DNA of 64,000 nucleotides. Source: Acidobacteriota bacterium (GTDB lineage Bacteria; Acidobacteriota; Terriglobia; Bryobacterales; Bryobacteraceae). A program made the position numbers and the translations under genes. Each line of letters starts with the position of its first letter. Positions within the stretch are counted from its first letter, which is position 1. The stretch covers positions 146,206-210,205 of the forward strand of contig JANXSF010000021.1 of the NCBI GenBank assembly GCA_025352795.1, written 5' to 3'. Below, one piece after another: positions 1 through 10,436 of the stretch. Under the pieces are notes generated by a model, which ran no database searches, was not told the origin of the DNA, and was given only the letters and a program-made list of their open reading frames with translations.

Positions 1-896
1 CTGGCGAAGGCTTCACGCGCCAATTCGTTATAGGCTTTCGACCGCCAATATTCCGAATCTGCTGTTTTGGTAGCGGCTGATTCAGCGGCTGCTAAATATC
101 GCTTAGCCTGAAAATGGCACTCCGCCGTAGGCTTTGCACAAGCCCCAGCCAGCGGGGCATTCTTGCGTTCCAATGCAGCCCAATCCTTGTGATCGCTCTT
201 TTCGTAAATCTCGGCAATGCGCTCATGCCAGTCACGCCGGTTCAACTTGACCAACGCCTCACGATACAACGCCAGCGCCCCGCGCAACTGCTGCTGCTTC
301 ATGCGAGTTTCAGCAACTAATGCCAGCCAATAGGGTGATCCTTGCGCTTGCGCATCCAACTTGGCGTAAGCCTCTTCGGCCAATGCTTCATAGCTGCGAC
401 CAAGTTCCAGCCATCCACGCGGCACTTCCGGCTGCAACTTCACGACAGTCCGAAACGCTACTGCCACAGCCTGCGGACGCCCAGCCACTAACCCGGCTTC
501 AGCCAGCATACGGGCTAATTCCATATCGTTAGGCATGGCCCGAACGGCACGTTCCAAATATTCAGCAGCCTTTTCCGCATTGCCTAGCCGCATGTAGGAG
601 ACTCCGCACATTGCCACGGCTCGCGGGTCTGCCAGTGCGCCCAGAGTGGCCACTGCATCGCCATCTTTCCCTGCCATATGCTGTGCAATGCCCAGGTTCA
701 AACGTAAGCCCTGGTTGGCTGGCATCGCCTTCACCAGATCCTGGTAAATTGGAATTGCTTCGGCAAATCGACCGGCACTCATCAACTGTTTGGCTTGCTG
801 CGATTTTACTGCTGCCGCATCTTGAGCCGTTAAAACGGATGCCGCAAATAGAAAAAGGGCGGCTCCTTGTGAGAGCCGCCCTGCTGTTACCGTCAT
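1..896 (-). CDS. Exported TPR-repeat protein (C-terminus beyond the window)
   Basis: The minus strand is open from the ATG at 894-896 to the window edge, so about 298 codons are visible and the stop lies outside. Residues 1-24 form a signal peptide (polar MTVTAGRLSQ, hydrophobic core, TA-Q cleavage region). The rest is alpha-helical with tetratricopeptide-like units rich in Ala, Leu, Tyr and Gly (for example AEAIPIYQDLVKAMP and AEYLERAVRAMPND). TPR proteins act as protein-binding scaffolds. The start lies 4 nt after the stop of the Oar-like receptor, a pairing seen in Acidobacteriota, which suggests co-expression. A perfect hairpin followed by a U run lies inside codons 6-15. The start could therefore be questioned, but the next in-frame ATG (about codon 38) would lose the signal peptide. 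Specific function is unknown. Confidence 0.8.
   Translation of the reverse strand, partial: MTVTAGRLSQGAALFLFAASVLTAQDAAAVKSQQAKQLMSAGRFAEAIPIYQDLVKAMPANQGLRLNLGIAQHMAGKDGDAVATLGALADPRAVAMCGVSYMRLGNAEKAAEYLERAVRAMPNDMELARMLAEAGLVAGRPQAVAVAFRTVVKLQPEVPRGWLELGRSYEALAEEAYAKLDAQAQGSPYWLALVAETRMKQQQLRGALALYREALVKLNRRDWHERIAEIYEKSDHKDWAALERKNAPLAGACAKPTAECHFQAKRYLAAAESAATKTADSEYWRSKAYNELAREAFA
851..881 (-). terminator. Intrinsic-terminator-like hairpin inside the TPR gene start
   Basis: On the minus strand GGGCGGCTC (873-881) pairs perfectly with GAGCCGCCC (857-865) across a 7-nt loop, and the stem is followed by TTTTTC. This has the form of a rho-independent terminator for the receptor gene that ends at 901, yet it falls within codons 6-15 of the downstream TPR gene. 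It could act as an attenuator that lowers TPR expression relative to the receptor. Confidence 0.6.
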
Positions 897-900
897 GCTT

Positions 901-3900
901 CTAGAATTGCACACGCAAACCAAAACGAATCTGCCGTTCCCCAAACGCACTGCGAACGCTAAGGAAGTTATTCCCCTTGTTCGCCACGCTGGTGCTGGCA
1001 AAGCCGCCGAAGTGCGATGTGTTTTGGAAGTTGGTTGCTTCCCCGCGGAATTCAACCTTTACTTTTTCGGTCACAACAAACGTTCGACCTATAAGCAAAT
1101 CAGTATTCCACACACCTGGGTTCCGAAGAATGTTGCGGCCTGTGCTGCCGAAACGTGTGGTTGTCACTGGCACAAACGCATCCGGATTGTACCAATACGT
1201 TCCCGGTCCAACCTGGAAGGAGCGGGTTACATCGCTCAATACCTGATCAGCCGTCTGTGCGTTGCCGCCACCAATGTTCAAAGAGGCACCCGATGCGCCC
1301 ACTGTGAACGGCGTGCCTGTGTATGCGGCCATAATGCCGTTTACAGACCAGCCACCAACAATGTGCGAAATAACACCACTGCTGGCGAATGGCTTACCTT
1401 TACCAAAGGGAAGTTCATACACCCAACCCATATTGAAAATGTGGGTACGGTCGTAACCAGCTAAAGCACGATTACGATTAAACACCGGACCCCAATTCCA
1501 ACCGACTCCGGCCCAGCCATCTTCATCGGTCATATTGATCGCCTTCGACCATGTATAGGACCCTTGCAGCATTACGCCTTTGGAAAACTGCTTGCGGATG
1601 CTGGTCTGCAACGAATGATAGTGAGAGCTAAGATACCCATCCCACATGTTGGTTGCGATTTGACGCCCGAACAATGCGTTGAATGGACGGCCTGCATTGC
1701 CCAAACCAGGAGACGATGAGTTAATGTCACGGTCAGCCAGTTGGTGAACAGTCTGCGTTCCCACATAAGCCACCGTTCCTACAATACTCATTGGCAAGCG
1801 ACGTTCAAAAGTGGCGTTCCACGATTGAATGTAGCCACGGTGAATCTGTCCCAAATTAGGGCTACGCATGTCGGCCACTGCGGGCAGATTTACGATCCCA
1901 CTGGAAAGGTCCGGACCAACCGTCGGCGGCAATCCCGTAGCTAGCGTGCCAGCTTGAGAGAAAGCGTTCGGCGCGTCGAAGTTAAAATTCACAGTGAGTG
2001 GATAGAAACCTCGCAAAGGACGGGAGAAGGGTAGCGGATCATAATTGATGCCATAGCCTGCGCGGAACACAGTCTTTTCATCAATACGATAAGCCAGCCC
2101 AATTTTAGGTGCAAACAGTTTGTGACTGACACTTACGCCAACATCTTTCGGTTGATTGCCACGACCACCCAAAAACACCTGATTGGTCAATGGCTCCAAA
2201 CGTTCAATCCCCTTGCCAGTGGCGCGGGTCATTAACGGATAGAGTTCGTAGCGCAGGCCAAGATTCAACGTCAGCTTCTTGGTAAGCTGCCAACGATCCT
2301 GGGCATACCATCCAAACTGAAATTCGCGAGGAGTCATCAGAATGTACTGAATGCTCTTCTGCATATTGTTGGTCAAACCAAGTAGGAATGCCGCATAACC
2401 ATTGAAGTTATCTCCAGAACCACTAGGTCCCAAAACAGTCGGCCCACCAGAAAAATCGAAGGCACCACGGGGGCCGCCGCCGAGCTCTGGCTGATAGTGA
2501 GTCATACGATGATTCACACCGTCAAATCCGAAACGGAACACATGGGCACCCTTGGTCCAGCTTAAGTTATGGCTGGTAGTGTAGCTTTCTTCAATACGAT
2601 TCAAAGGCATCCAACCGGGGACGCCAAAACCGTTGTAGCCATTGATCGTAATGTTCGGGAAACCACTCTGCATGATGTCGGCAGGATTGTTGATGCCAGG
2701 AATGCCCAGCGAAGCGCTGTAATTTTTGCCGAAGTCCACACCACGAACCGTCTGATCCTGCCGCTGGTAACCAAACACACCATCCAGCAAAAGGTTAGAG
2801 CTGAGAGTGTAGTTGTGGCCGGCGGACATGTTCTGCACGCGAGTGTCACCAGTGCCAGGATCGGCACCTGGGCTGGGTCCAACGCCATCACCAAAAATTG
2901 CTTTGCCCACAACTAGGGCTTTCATTCTGCCGTAATGTCCCCAAACCTGCGACCGTTCGTTGCGGGTCCAGTTGATTTTGACATCGTTATAGTCGCGTTT
3001 GAAAACGGGTCCACCAACAGCATCGTAGTTGCTTAAAGGTCCAGTTTTATTGGGTTGCGGATAGTTAGCCTGAATCTTTTGAGCTTGCGACGAGATTCTG
3101 TTCCCAGGAATCACATTATTTGGAAACGGTGTACGCCCGACGCCAGTGAGAGCATTGCCAGTGGCCGGATCATAGATGGTAGTTCCGGTTGCACCGAAAT
3201 CACCGGTCCGAATGTCAGCCGTAGGAACCGAATAGGTGCCAAACGCGCCGTCTCGCTGACGGGAGCCATCAAAGCTGTAGAAGAAAAAAAGTTTGTTCTT
3301 CTTAATGGGTCCACCAATGGTTGCACCATAGTTGTTATAGATGCGCAGGGGTTTCTCCGGAACGGCTTTAGTAGGAGTAAAAAAGAAGTTACGAGCCTTC
3401 AAATGTTGATCATCATGGAACTCAAATGCGCTTCCATGAAACTGATTCGTACCGCTCTTTGTCGATAGCGAAATTGCCGCGCCGCCAGAAGTGCCCTGTT
3501 CCGCATCGCTGGCCGACGTGGTCACATTCACTGTGTCCACCATTTCTGCAGGCATCACGTAACCGGTGTGGTGCGGCAACCACAGGTTCACCGAAGCCGC
3601 GCCGTCAATACGGGTCATGTTGTTGTTCTTGTTCGTACCATTAATATTGGTTGCCAGCGAACGGCCAGGTGAATCCGTTACTGAATTCTGGAAGCCTGCC
3701 GGGGTTGCCCCTGGGACCAGGTTAATCAAGCTCTGATAGTTGCGGTAACCGGGCAACGGCAAGCTGGAAATCTGTTGAGAATTCAAAGCTGTGTGCGTAT
3801 CCGACTTATCCGTCTGCAACGCCGTTGTTTCCGCCTGCACTGAAATGGATTCGTTCAGCGATCCTACTTCAAGCTTGGCATTTTCACGGGAAACGAAGCC

Positions 3901-4206
3901 AGAAGTGATTCTGACACTCTTCACCGTCTCTGGCCGAAAGCCAGATGCGACAATCTTAACATCGTATTCACCAGGCAATATATTTTGGATGGTGTAGCGG
4001 CCAGCCTCGTCGGACTTAGCTTCGTAAGTCTGACCTGTTCCTTTGTTTGTGATTGAAATGGACGAATTGGGAACTGAACCACCCGACGCGTCTTCCACCA
4101 ATCCCGTGAGTGAACCGTACAAAAGTTGAGCCGCAACAGGTGCAGCCCAGTATGCCGTCATAGCCAATGCCATGAGGGTTATCGTCAAGCGTTTCCGCAT
4201 GTTCAT
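901..4206 (-). CDS. Oar-like TonB-dependent receptor with carboxypeptidase-regulatory domain
   Basis: Predicted outer-membrane beta-barrel protein of 1101 aa. Residues 1-27 are a signal peptide ending VAAQ. Residues about 30-115 form a carboxypeptidase regulatory-like (Ig-fold) domain containing DEAGRYTIQNILPGEYDV. A plug-like region follows to about 250, then a long barrel ending in RFGLRVQF with a C-terminal Phe, as in barrel proteins. Oar/SusC-like receptors of this size are expanded in Acidobacteriota and are thought to import oligosaccharides or peptides; the ligand cannot be told from sequence. The start is supported by an AGGGGGG Shine-Dalgarno sequence 8 nt upstream. The gene diverges from the selenocysteine tRNA, and a TPR gene follows at 4 nt. 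A paralogue lies at 32283-35789. Confidence 0.9.
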   Translation of the reverse strand: MNMRKRLTITLMALAMTAYWAAPVAAQLLYGSLTGLVEDASGGSVPNSSISITNKGTGQTYEAKSDEAGRYTIQNILPGEYDVKIVASGFRPETVKSVRITSGFVSRENAKLEVGSLNESISVQAETTALQTDKSDTHTALNSQQISSLPLPGYRNYQSLINLVPGATPAGFQNSVTDSPGRSLATNINGTNKNNNMTRIDGAASVNLWLPHHTGYVMPAEMVDTVNVTTSASDAEQGTSGGAAISLSTKSGTNQFHGSAFEFHDDQHLKARNFFFTPTKAVPEKPLRIYNNYGATIGGPIKKNKLFFFYSFDGSRQRDGAFGTYSVPTADIRTGDFGATGTTIYDPATGNALTGVGRTPFPNNVIPGNRISSQAQKIQANYPQPNKTGPLSNYDAVGGPVFKRDYNDVKINWTRNERSQVWGHYGRMKALVVGKAIFGDGVGPSPGADPGTGDTRVQNMSAGHNYTLSSNLLLDGVFGYQRQDQTVRGVDFGKNYSASLGIPGINNPADIMQSGFPNITINGYNGFGVPGWMPLNRIEESYTTSHNLSWTKGAHVFRFGFDGVNHRMTHYQPELGGGPRGAFDFSGGPTVLGPSGSGDNFNGYAAFLLGLTNNMQKSIQYILMTPREFQFGWYAQDRWQLTKKLTLNLGLRYELYPLMTRATGKGIERLEPLTNQVFLGGRGNQPKDVGVSVSHKLFAPKIGLAYRIDEKTVFRAGYGINYDPLPFSRPLRGFYPLTVNFNFDAPNAFSQAGTLATGLPPTVGPDLSSGIVNLPAVADMRSPNLGQIHRGYIQSWNATFERRLPMSIVGTVAYVGTQTVHQLADRDINSSSPGLGNAGRPFNALFGRQIATNMWDGYLSSHYHSLQTSIRKQFSKGVMLQGSYTWSKAINMTDEDGWAGVGWNWGPVFNRNRALAGYDRTHIFNMGWVYELPFGKGKPFASSGVISHIVGGWSVNGIMAAYTGTPFTVGASGASLNIGGGNAQTADQVLSDVTRSFQVGPGTYWYNPDAFVPVTTTRFGSTGRNILRNPGVWNTDLLIGRTFVVTEKVKVEFRGEATNFQNTSHFGGFASTSVANKGNNFLSVRSAFGERQIRFGLRVQF

Positions 4207-4339
4207 GTGTACTTACCCCCCTGAAAAAATCTTCCAACTAACTTGCTAAATCCCGTCCCGATTCTCCATACAGTTTCAGATGCCAAGCTTGCTGAGACAG
4301 GTCGACTGTGTAAAATATGAAAAACCTCCGTTGGGGCAA

Positions 4340-4367
4340 TTATTACTCAACTTGTTACAGAGATCAA
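4340..4367 (-). promoter_or_regulatory. Possible sigma-70-type promoter of the Oar-like receptor
   Basis: On the minus strand TTGATC (4362-4367) is followed after 16 nt by TAATAA (4340-4345), close to the -35/-10 consensus, about 135 nt upstream of the receptor start. It is inferred by eye only. Confidence 0.3.
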
Positions 4368-4410
4368 TGGGGGGAGTAATATTATTTTGATGAGTGGTAA
4401 AATTGTGATT

Positions 4411-4504
4411 GGAAGCTAACCTTGGCCGGTGCTGGGCCTGGTCTTCAAAACCAGCGTGCGCTACTTTGTGGCGCGGTGGGTTCGACCCCCACTAGCTTCC
4501 GCCA
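4411..4504 (+). tRNA. selC: tRNA-Sec (anticodon TCA)
   Basis: This 94-nt gene has the hallmarks of the bacterial selenocysteine tRNA. The acceptor stem is 8 bp (GGAAGCTA with TAGCTTCC). The D stem is 6 bp (CTTGGC/GCTGGG) with a 4-nt loop. The anticodon stem CTGGT/ACCAG encloses the loop CTTCAAA with anticodon TCA at 4445-4447. A long variable arm has a CGCTAC/GTGGCG stem, the T arm is GTGGG-TTCGACC-CCCAC, and GCCA is encoded at the 3' end. It decodes UGA as selenocysteine together with SelA, SelB and SelD, none of which is in this window. A plausible UGA-containing client, a peroxiredoxin gene, lies at 38615-39130. Confidence 0.95.
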
Positions 4505-4593
4505 ACTCATTAATAACCAAACGTCCGGTTACCTATCCACACCCAAGATCCTCCTCAAACTGATAGAATTGAGCCGTTTGGAGAACCCTGTCC

Positions 4594-7500
4594 TTGAAAT
4601 CCTTGTTGATCTTAGCCCTCCTTGGCGTCATCCCCGCTTTTGCTGTACCTCCACCGCTATCCACATTTGAGCAGTACTGCTTTCAATGTCATGGAAAATC
4701 GGCATCCATGGGTGGGGTGAATCTGCAAAAGCTGGTGACGGAAAATTCCATCGCCAATGGATTCCGTCATTGGGAAAAGGTGGCCACTGCCCTTGAGCAA
4801 AAACGCATGCCTCCAGAGAAGATGCCCCAGCCAACGGATGCCGAACGTCTGCAAGCGGTCACATGGATCCGTTCCGAACTGAGCACCTACGCAAAGAAAC
4901 ATGACGGAGATCCAGGGCGTGTCACTGTGCGTCGGCTCACCAGTGGTGAATATGGCTACACCGTTCATGACCTGACAGGCATTGAGTTGGAGACTGGCAT
5001 TGATTCCTCTAGCGATGCCGCCGGTGGTGAGGGTTTCACTAATTTTGGTGACGTCCAGTTCATGCAGGATGCCAACCTGGAACGTTATTTGGATGCAGCC
5101 AAGCGCATTGCCAACCATGCCGTAATTGGTGCCGGTCCTCTTGCATTTTTCGGTGATCCCGATAAGACTGGCTTTGAGCTTTCAGCGATCAATCGCATAA
5201 AGGACATCTATACCAGTAGCGGCTTTCGTACGGTTTCCGGCGAAGGTGGCAGACCGTTTGGACTCGATAAATATGGCAAAGCTTTGTATGCCGCATGGCG
5301 CTATCAGCATCGAACTGTGCCTACCAAATCGTTGAAAGAGTTCGCTATTGAAGAGGATGTCAACGCTCGCTTCGTCCAACATATTTGGACGGTATTAAAC
5401 AAGCCGTCGCTAGGCTTTCCCTCCTCTGAAATTGCTGCCAGATGGCGGAAACTTTCTGGTGATGCAAAAGCAGTCCGCAGCCAATGCGAAGAAATTCAAC
5501 AGTTCTTGGTGACATGGCCCAGTTGGCTTTTTGCGAGGGGGGACGTGGCGGCAGGTGGGGCAGGGGATGAAAGCCCTCTCTACTTCAATGATAAATCGCT
5601 GGCGGTGGAAACCCTGCATCACTTCCGCTTCAATACTGGAGGCCGTGGGTCACGGGCGCGCACTCCCGGTCCGACCAAGCTTTATTTAAATGTTGCCACG
5701 GTGAACCCAGGTCCCAATGCTAAACCACTCATCATCTGGCGCAACGCCACAATTTCCATTCGCCCTGCGGCGGCGCCTCGTAAGGCAACGGATACAACTG
5801 CTGTGGTGCAACCGAACGCGCTGCGTAACTTTCCACCAGCCGGACCCAAGCAATCATTACGCGCATCGGTCAGTGAGGAAACTGCGAAGAGGTTGAACTT
5901 CGGCATAAGTCCCGACGGCACACCCATTGGACCTGACGACTTCGCCTCAACCTCCTCCGTCTGGTTTGAAGTGATTGTCCCGGAAGGATCCTTCGGCGTG
6001 GAATTTCAAGTGGACGCCCAGGTAGGACCGGATCGCGATCCAATTTATCGCGTGACATTTTCCGACCGTGAAGACGGCGGTGCCAGAGGGATTCCCACTC
6101 GTGCATTGTTAGGTGATCCGCAAAGTGATGGCTACAAAAAGTTCAAAGCCGGGGTGCTGGAAATGGCCAGTATTCTGCCACCCAACACGCATGGGGAACC
6201 AACGCCTGCCGATAAAGATCCGGTACCTCAGCCATTCGATAGCACCTTCAACGTTCCCGAGCATGACGACTTTGTCCTGAAAGTGAAGTACGTCCGCGAC
6301 GACCCGTTTGTATATGACAACCTGATGGACGATGCCACTCGGCAGCGTTTGAACAATGCCTGGAATGACCTTTACACGTCGTTCGATTATCACGACAACT
6401 ATCTACGACTCATCGCAGAGCATTTCAAGATTGACCTGAAGGGCAAGCACATTCAAGACATGGGTAAGTCTCAAATTGAAGGTTTGCCCATAGAGTCGCG
6501 CCAGTACGTTACGCCGCTGGTTGCCAAATATCAGGAAGCTCAATCCGCCCAACTGGCAGCCCGTCCTGGTCATGTGGAAGATAGTCTGCACTTTGCCAGC
6601 CGGGCCTGGCGGCGTCCGTTAACCGCTGTTGAAAAGCAGAATCTGCGCGCGTTCTATGAAAAAGCGTTGACTTCAGAAAAGGATCATCGTAAGGCCATCC
6701 GGGCGTTGCTGACGCGCATCTTAGTGGCACCGGAATTCCTGTATCGGGTGGAGCAGACTGCCCTGGACAGTTCGCCAGCTAGGCCACTCTCCAGTTACGA
6801 ACTGGCCAGCCGCATGAGCTATTTTCTGTGGTCGTCAATTCCTGACAGCGAACTGAGTCGCGCTGCTGGGGCAGGGGAGTTGAACAATCCGCAACTGCTT
6901 CAAAAACAGGTGAAGCGCATGCTGGGGGATGCCAAGGCTCGCCGACTATCGACAGAATTTTTCGGTCAATGGCTAGGCTTCTATCATTTCGATCAGCACC
7001 GCGGCGTGGATACTGGTCGCTTCCCGGAATATACTGCCGAAGTGCAGTCCGCCATGTATGACGAAGCTGTTTCGTTCTTTGAACACGTGGTCCGCAAAGA
7101 TCGTCCAGTGCGTGAGCTTATATTTGCCGATTACACGTTCCTCAACAAGCCCCTTGCCAAACACTACGGTGTGAAGCAGGAAGTGAAGTCCACAGGCAAA
7201 GTGGAATTGGTGGAAGGTGCGAATGCGTTTCAGCGTGGTGGCCTGTTAAGGTTGGGCGCGTTACTTACTGCCACGTCAGCCCCGCTACGAACTAGCCCCG
7301 TGAAGCGTGGCGATTGGGTGTTGCGCCGTGTGTTGGGAACTGCCGTGCCTCCTCCGCCAGCCAACGCCGGCGTATTGCCTGCCGATGATAAAAACTTCGG
7401 CGATATGACCGTGTTTGAACGTCTGGAATCTCATAAACGCAATGCCACCTGTGCCAACTGCCACGTCCGCATTGACCCGTTGGGCTTCCCGTTAGAACAC

Positions 7501-7851
7501 TACGATTCAGTAGGCCGCTGGCGTGAAAAGTATGCCGATGGCAAGCCTATTCACGATTCCGGTACTCTTTCCGACAAGAAAGAAATCAATGGGATTGATG
7601 GGCTGCTAAACTATCTGTGCACCCAGGAAAAGCAGGTACTTCGTACGGTTGCCTATAAACTTTCCGGTTACGCTTTGGGCCGCACAATTCAGCCTTCTGA
7701 TGAACTGCTGATCAGCCGCATTGCAGAAGGCGGCGGGGATACTACGTTTTCGCAACTGGTTGCGGAGATTATCAGCAGCAAACAGTTCCGCAACAAGCTG
7801 GGCAAGGATCAAAGCCCGCCAGCAATCGCATTCGCAAAGGGATCAAAATGA
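4594..7851 (+). CDS. DUF1592/DUF1588/DUF1585 exported protein with c-type heme motifs
   Basis: This 1085-aa exported protein has the layout first described in planctomycetes. A signal peptide (residues 1-17, ending AFA) is followed by a cytochrome-c-like motif CFQCH (29-33) and a DUF1587-type region (about 105-170). DUF1595/DUF1592-type helical domains lie at about 660-860. A DUF1588 region carries a second heme-type motif CANCH (about 952-956), and a DUF1585 tail follows. The heme motifs suggest periplasmic electron transfer; the substrate is unknown. The TTG start (4594) is preferred because GGAG lies 10 nt upstream and the signal peptide follows directly. The stop overlaps the ATG of the DUF1552 gene by 4 nt (ATGA), so the pair is translationally coupled. 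This two-gene arrangement is recurrent in Acidobacteriota and Planctomycetota. Confidence 0.88.
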   Translation: MKSLLILALLGVIPAFAVPPPLSTFEQYCFQCHGKSASMGGVNLQKLVTENSIANGFRHWEKVATALEQKRMPPEKMPQPTDAERLQAVTWIRSELSTYAKKHDGDPGRVTVRRLTSGEYGYTVHDLTGIELETGIDSSSDAAGGEGFTNFGDVQFMQDANLERYLDAAKRIANHAVIGAGPLAFFGDPDKTGFELSAINRIKDIYTSSGFRTVSGEGGRPFGLDKYGKALYAAWRYQHRTVPTKSLKEFAIEEDVNARFVQHIWTVLNKPSLGFPSSEIAARWRKLSGDAKAVRSQCEEIQQFLVTWPSWLFARGDVAAGGAGDESPLYFNDKSLAVETLHHFRFNTGGRGSRARTPGPTKLYLNVATVNPGPNAKPLIIWRNATISIRPAAAPRKATDTTAVVQPNALRNFPPAGPKQSLRASVSEETAKRLNFGISPDGTPIGPDDFASTSSVWFEVIVPEGSFGVEFQVDAQVGPDRDPIYRVTFSDREDGGARGIPTRALLGDPQSDGYKKFKAGVLEMASILPPNTHGEPTPADKDPVPQPFDSTFNVPEHDDFVLKVKYVRDDPFVYDNLMDDATRQRLNNAWNDLYTSFDYHDNYLRLIAEHFKIDLKGKHIQDMGKSQIEGLPIESRQYVTPLVAKYQEAQSAQLAARPGHVEDSLHFASRAWRRPLTAVEKQNLRAFYEKALTSEKDHRKAIRALLTRILVAPEFLYRVEQTALDSSPARPLSSYELASRMSYFLWSSIPDSELSRAAGAGELNNPQLLQKQVKRMLGDAKARRLSTEFFGQWLGFYHFDQHRGVDTGRFPEYTAEVQSAMYDEAVSFFEHVVRKDRPVRELIFADYTFLNKPLAKHYGVKQEVKSTGKVELVEGANAFQRGGLLRLGALLTATSAPLRTSPVKRGDWVLRRVLGTAVPPPPANAGVLPADDKNFGDMTVFERLESHKRNATCANCHVRIDPLGFPLEHYDSVGRWREKYADGKPIHDSGTLSDKKEINGIDGLLNYLCTQEKQVLRTVAYKLSGYALGRTIQPSDELLISRIAEGGGDTTFSQLVAEIISSKQFRNKLGKDQSPPAIAFAKGSK

Positions 7852-9182
7852 AACAACAACAATCACGCCGCAATTTTTTGCGCGGAACCGGCGTCGCACT
7901 GACGCTACCCTGGCTGGAATCTTTGCCGCTGCTTGCTGCTGATGAGAAACCTTCTAAAGCAGCCAATAAACCGCCGCTACGTTTTGGTTGCGTCTTCTTT
8001 TCAAACGGTGTGGAACCGGAACATTGGTGGGCCAAGGGCAGTGGTGCATCCATGGAATTCGGCCCTGCCGCCAAGCCCCTAGCCTCTTTTGGCGATGACC
8101 TGGTTTTCCTCCGTGGGCTCTATCACCAGACCGCCTTTGTTTCCACAAGTCCGCACCTCGGCCGCATGAATTTGCTTTCCGGTGCACCCGTGAGTCTGGA
8201 TCCCAATGATATCCGCGTCGGCACGTCGTTCGATCAAATTCTTTCACGGCAGATCGGCGGCCAGACCACTGTCCCGAGCCTTGTCCTGGGCATTGAGCCA
8301 AACGAATTGCGTCTGGAAGATGGGTTGTCCATGCTCTATGGCTCGTCTGTTTCCTGGGCCACTCCCACCAAGCCAGCGATGAAAGAAATTTATCCTTCGC
8401 GCACCTTTGATCAACTGGTTGGGGATGGGTCAGGGCGCAGAATGGATCGCAGTATTCTGGATGCCGTGCTTGCTGAAACCAACAGCCTGAAACCGAAAAT
8501 CAGCCGCACTGACAAAGTGAAGTTGAACGAGTATTTGGAATCTGTCCGCGATATTGAAAAGCGCATTGATCGTGCATCAAAAGAAGAGCGGCTGGAAGGT
8601 TGGCGGCCAACTCTGGCGAAACCCAACATGCCTCGCCCTGCGGATGAAATTCCACAAGACGTACCAGCGCACATGAAGCTGATGCTGGATCTGACGGTGT
8701 TGGCCTTCCAGATGGACAAGACCCGCATTGCCACGTTGATGCTGAACAATGATCTGTCGCAAATGAATTTTAAGTTTCTGGAAGGCGTTCGTGGAGCGTT
8801 GCATTTGGACCTGACCCACAACGGTCGCGCACCTTTGCTGGAAGCCATGTACTTGAAGACCAATCAATTTCATGTGCAGCAATTCACTTATTTGCTCAAG
8901 CGGATGAAAGAGATCGACGAAGGCGGAACGTCGCTTCTGGACAACTCCTTGCTGATGCTCAGCTCCAGCCTGTTCGATGGTGATACCCATGGTGCGGATC
9001 AGTTGCCGATTATTCTGGCAGGCAAAGCAGGCGGAGCTTTGAAGACCGGTCGCATTTTGGACTACCTGGAAAAGGGTAACGAAAATAGAAGAGCTTGCAG
9101 TTTGTATCTTTCGTTGATGGATCGGATGGGAGTGAAGCTGGATCGCTTTGGCGATGCCGATACCCGTCTGGCTGATTTGTAA
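7848..9182 (+). CDS. DUF1552 domain protein with Tat-type signal
   Basis: This 444-aa protein belongs to the DUF1552 family, the usual partner of DUF1592/DUF1588 cytochromes. The N-terminus has a twin-arginine motif (RRNFLRG, residues 7-13) followed by a hydrophobic stretch, so export of a folded, perhaps cofactor-bearing protein is likely. The fold is probably related to the alkaline-phosphatase-like DUF1501 proteins, but no catalytic residues can be assigned with confidence. It overlaps the upstream gene by ATGA. The stop at 9182 is followed by only 38 nt before the MFS transporter gene, which may be in the same transcript. Function is unknown. Confidence 0.85.
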   Translation: MKQQQSRRNFLRGTGVALTLPWLESLPLLAADEKPSKAANKPPLRFGCVFFSNGVEPEHWWAKGSGASMEFGPAAKPLASFGDDLVFLRGLYHQTAFVSTSPHLGRMNLLSGAPVSLDPNDIRVGTSFDQILSRQIGGQTTVPSLVLGIEPNELRLEDGLSMLYGSSVSWATPTKPAMKEIYPSRTFDQLVGDGSGRRMDRSILDAVLAETNSLKPKISRTDKVKLNEYLESVRDIEKRIDRASKEERLEGWRPTLAKPNMPRPADEIPQDVPAHMKLMLDLTVLAFQMDKTRIATLMLNNDLSQMNFKFLEGVRGALHLDLTHNGRAPLLEAMYLKTNQFHVQQFTYLLKRMKEIDEGGTSLLDNSLLMLSSSLFDGDTHGADQLPIILAGKAGGALKTGRILDYLEKGNENRRACSLYLSLMDRMGVKLDRFGDADTRLADL

Positions 9183-9220
9183 GCCAGATAGTTCAAGTTG
9201 AAGGGTACAATAAAGCTTCG

Positions 9221-10420
9221 ATGCCATATCTGCTTCCGAAGCATACGGGCACATTAGACGCCGCAACCGCTCGAAGGGCCTTGGTCGGCTTCTTCCTTTC
9301 AGGTGTTTTGGTTTCATTACCAGGATCGCTTCTGCCTGCTTGGGGACACCACCTGCAATCTGGTTTCCTATGGGTGGCCTTCTATTTTTTCAGTTTGAAT
9401 CTGGGATTTCTGATCGCTGTGCAAGCTGCGCAAATGGCGCTACCCCGTTTTGGAACTGGTTTCATTCTTAAAGTAGCGGCACTGATCGGTGCCATTTCAT
9501 TGGGCTTGCTGGCCTTTGCATCGGCCCCTATGATTGACCCTTCCTGGCGGGCTGTGGGGCTTTTTGGTGCTGGAATGTCCGCAGGCCTAACCAATACCGC
9601 AGTCTTCCAGGCGATCATCTCCATTTATCGACACGATGCCGCTTCCACCACAAACATTGCCGGTCTGCTGTTCACAATGGGATCGATGTTGACCGCTTTG
9701 CTGGCAGGCGGAGCTTTTTATGCTTACTCAGTCACCACCATTTTATTGGTGATGGCGATCATTCCTTTGCTGCTGGGAATGATGTACGCTCGCACTGACT
9801 TCAGCCCCGTTCAACCGGTAATGAGTCTTCCCCTGGCGGAAACAATGCTGGACTTCTGCAAGCCGGGAGCAATTCTTTTTGCTCTGCTCTTGTTCTTTCA
9901 GTTTGGGAATGAATGGACCATTGCTGGATGGTTGCCCATCTTCCTAATTCAAAGGTTAGGGATCAGTCCGGAAACAGCGCTAAAAATGTTGGCCTTTTAT
10001 TGGTTCTCATTGCTGGTTGGGCGGACGGTGGCACAGGCAGTATTGCCTAGAATGAATCACGCATGGCTACTCGCGAGCAGCGCGCTGGCCTCCATTTTAG
10101 GCTGTTCCATTTTAGGATCTACCAACAATCTGCAAGGTGCATTTGTCGGCACTCTGTTGGTTGGAGCCAGTTTTGCGCCGATTTTTCCAATTGTGGTGGA
10201 AAAGCTGAGTCACCGGTTTCCGTACTATCATCCGGCCTACTTGAATGGAATTTTCGCTCTGGCTTTGACCGGGGGAATGATGGCTCCGGCAATGCTTGGC
10301 TTGGTCGCTCACTATTTCGACATCCACGTGATGATCTACGTTCCTTTGGTGGGATCCATGATGGTGTTCATTCTGATTGTGCTGATCTGGCTGGAATCGA
10401 AGCTCCGCAAGCTGGGCTAG
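9221..10420 (+). CDS. MFS transporter, 12 predicted membrane helices
   Basis: This 399-aa polytopic membrane protein alternates hydrophobic segments with short loops in the manner of the major facilitator superfamily. About 12 helices can be counted, from LVGFFLSGVLVSL near residue 27 to MMVFILIVLIWL near the C-terminus. The soluble tail is short and basic (ESKLRKLG). The best general match is to sugar permease-like MFS proteins, but the substrate cannot be named. It follows the DUF1552 gene on the same strand and is closed by a long palindrome shared with the convergent HNH gene. Confidence 0.8.
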   Translation: MPYLLPKHTGTLDAATARRALVGFFLSGVLVSLPGSLLPAWGHHLQSGFLWVAFYFFSLNLGFLIAVQAAQMALPRFGTGFILKVAALIGAISLGLLAFASAPMIDPSWRAVGLFGAGMSAGLTNTAVFQAIISIYRHDAASTTNIAGLLFTMGSMLTALLAGGAFYAYSVTTILLVMAIIPLLLGMMYARTDFSPVQPVMSLPLAETMLDFCKPGAILFALLLFFQFGNEWTIAGWLPIFLIQRLGISPETALKMLAFYWFSLLVGRTVAQAVLPRMNHAWLLASSALASILGCSILGSTNNLQGAFVGTLLVGASFAPIFPIVVEKLSHRFPYYHPAYLNGIFALALTGGMMAPAMLGLVAHYFDIHVMIYVPLVGSMMVFILIVLIWLESKLRKLG

Positions 10421-10436
10421 CATATAGCTCCCTATC

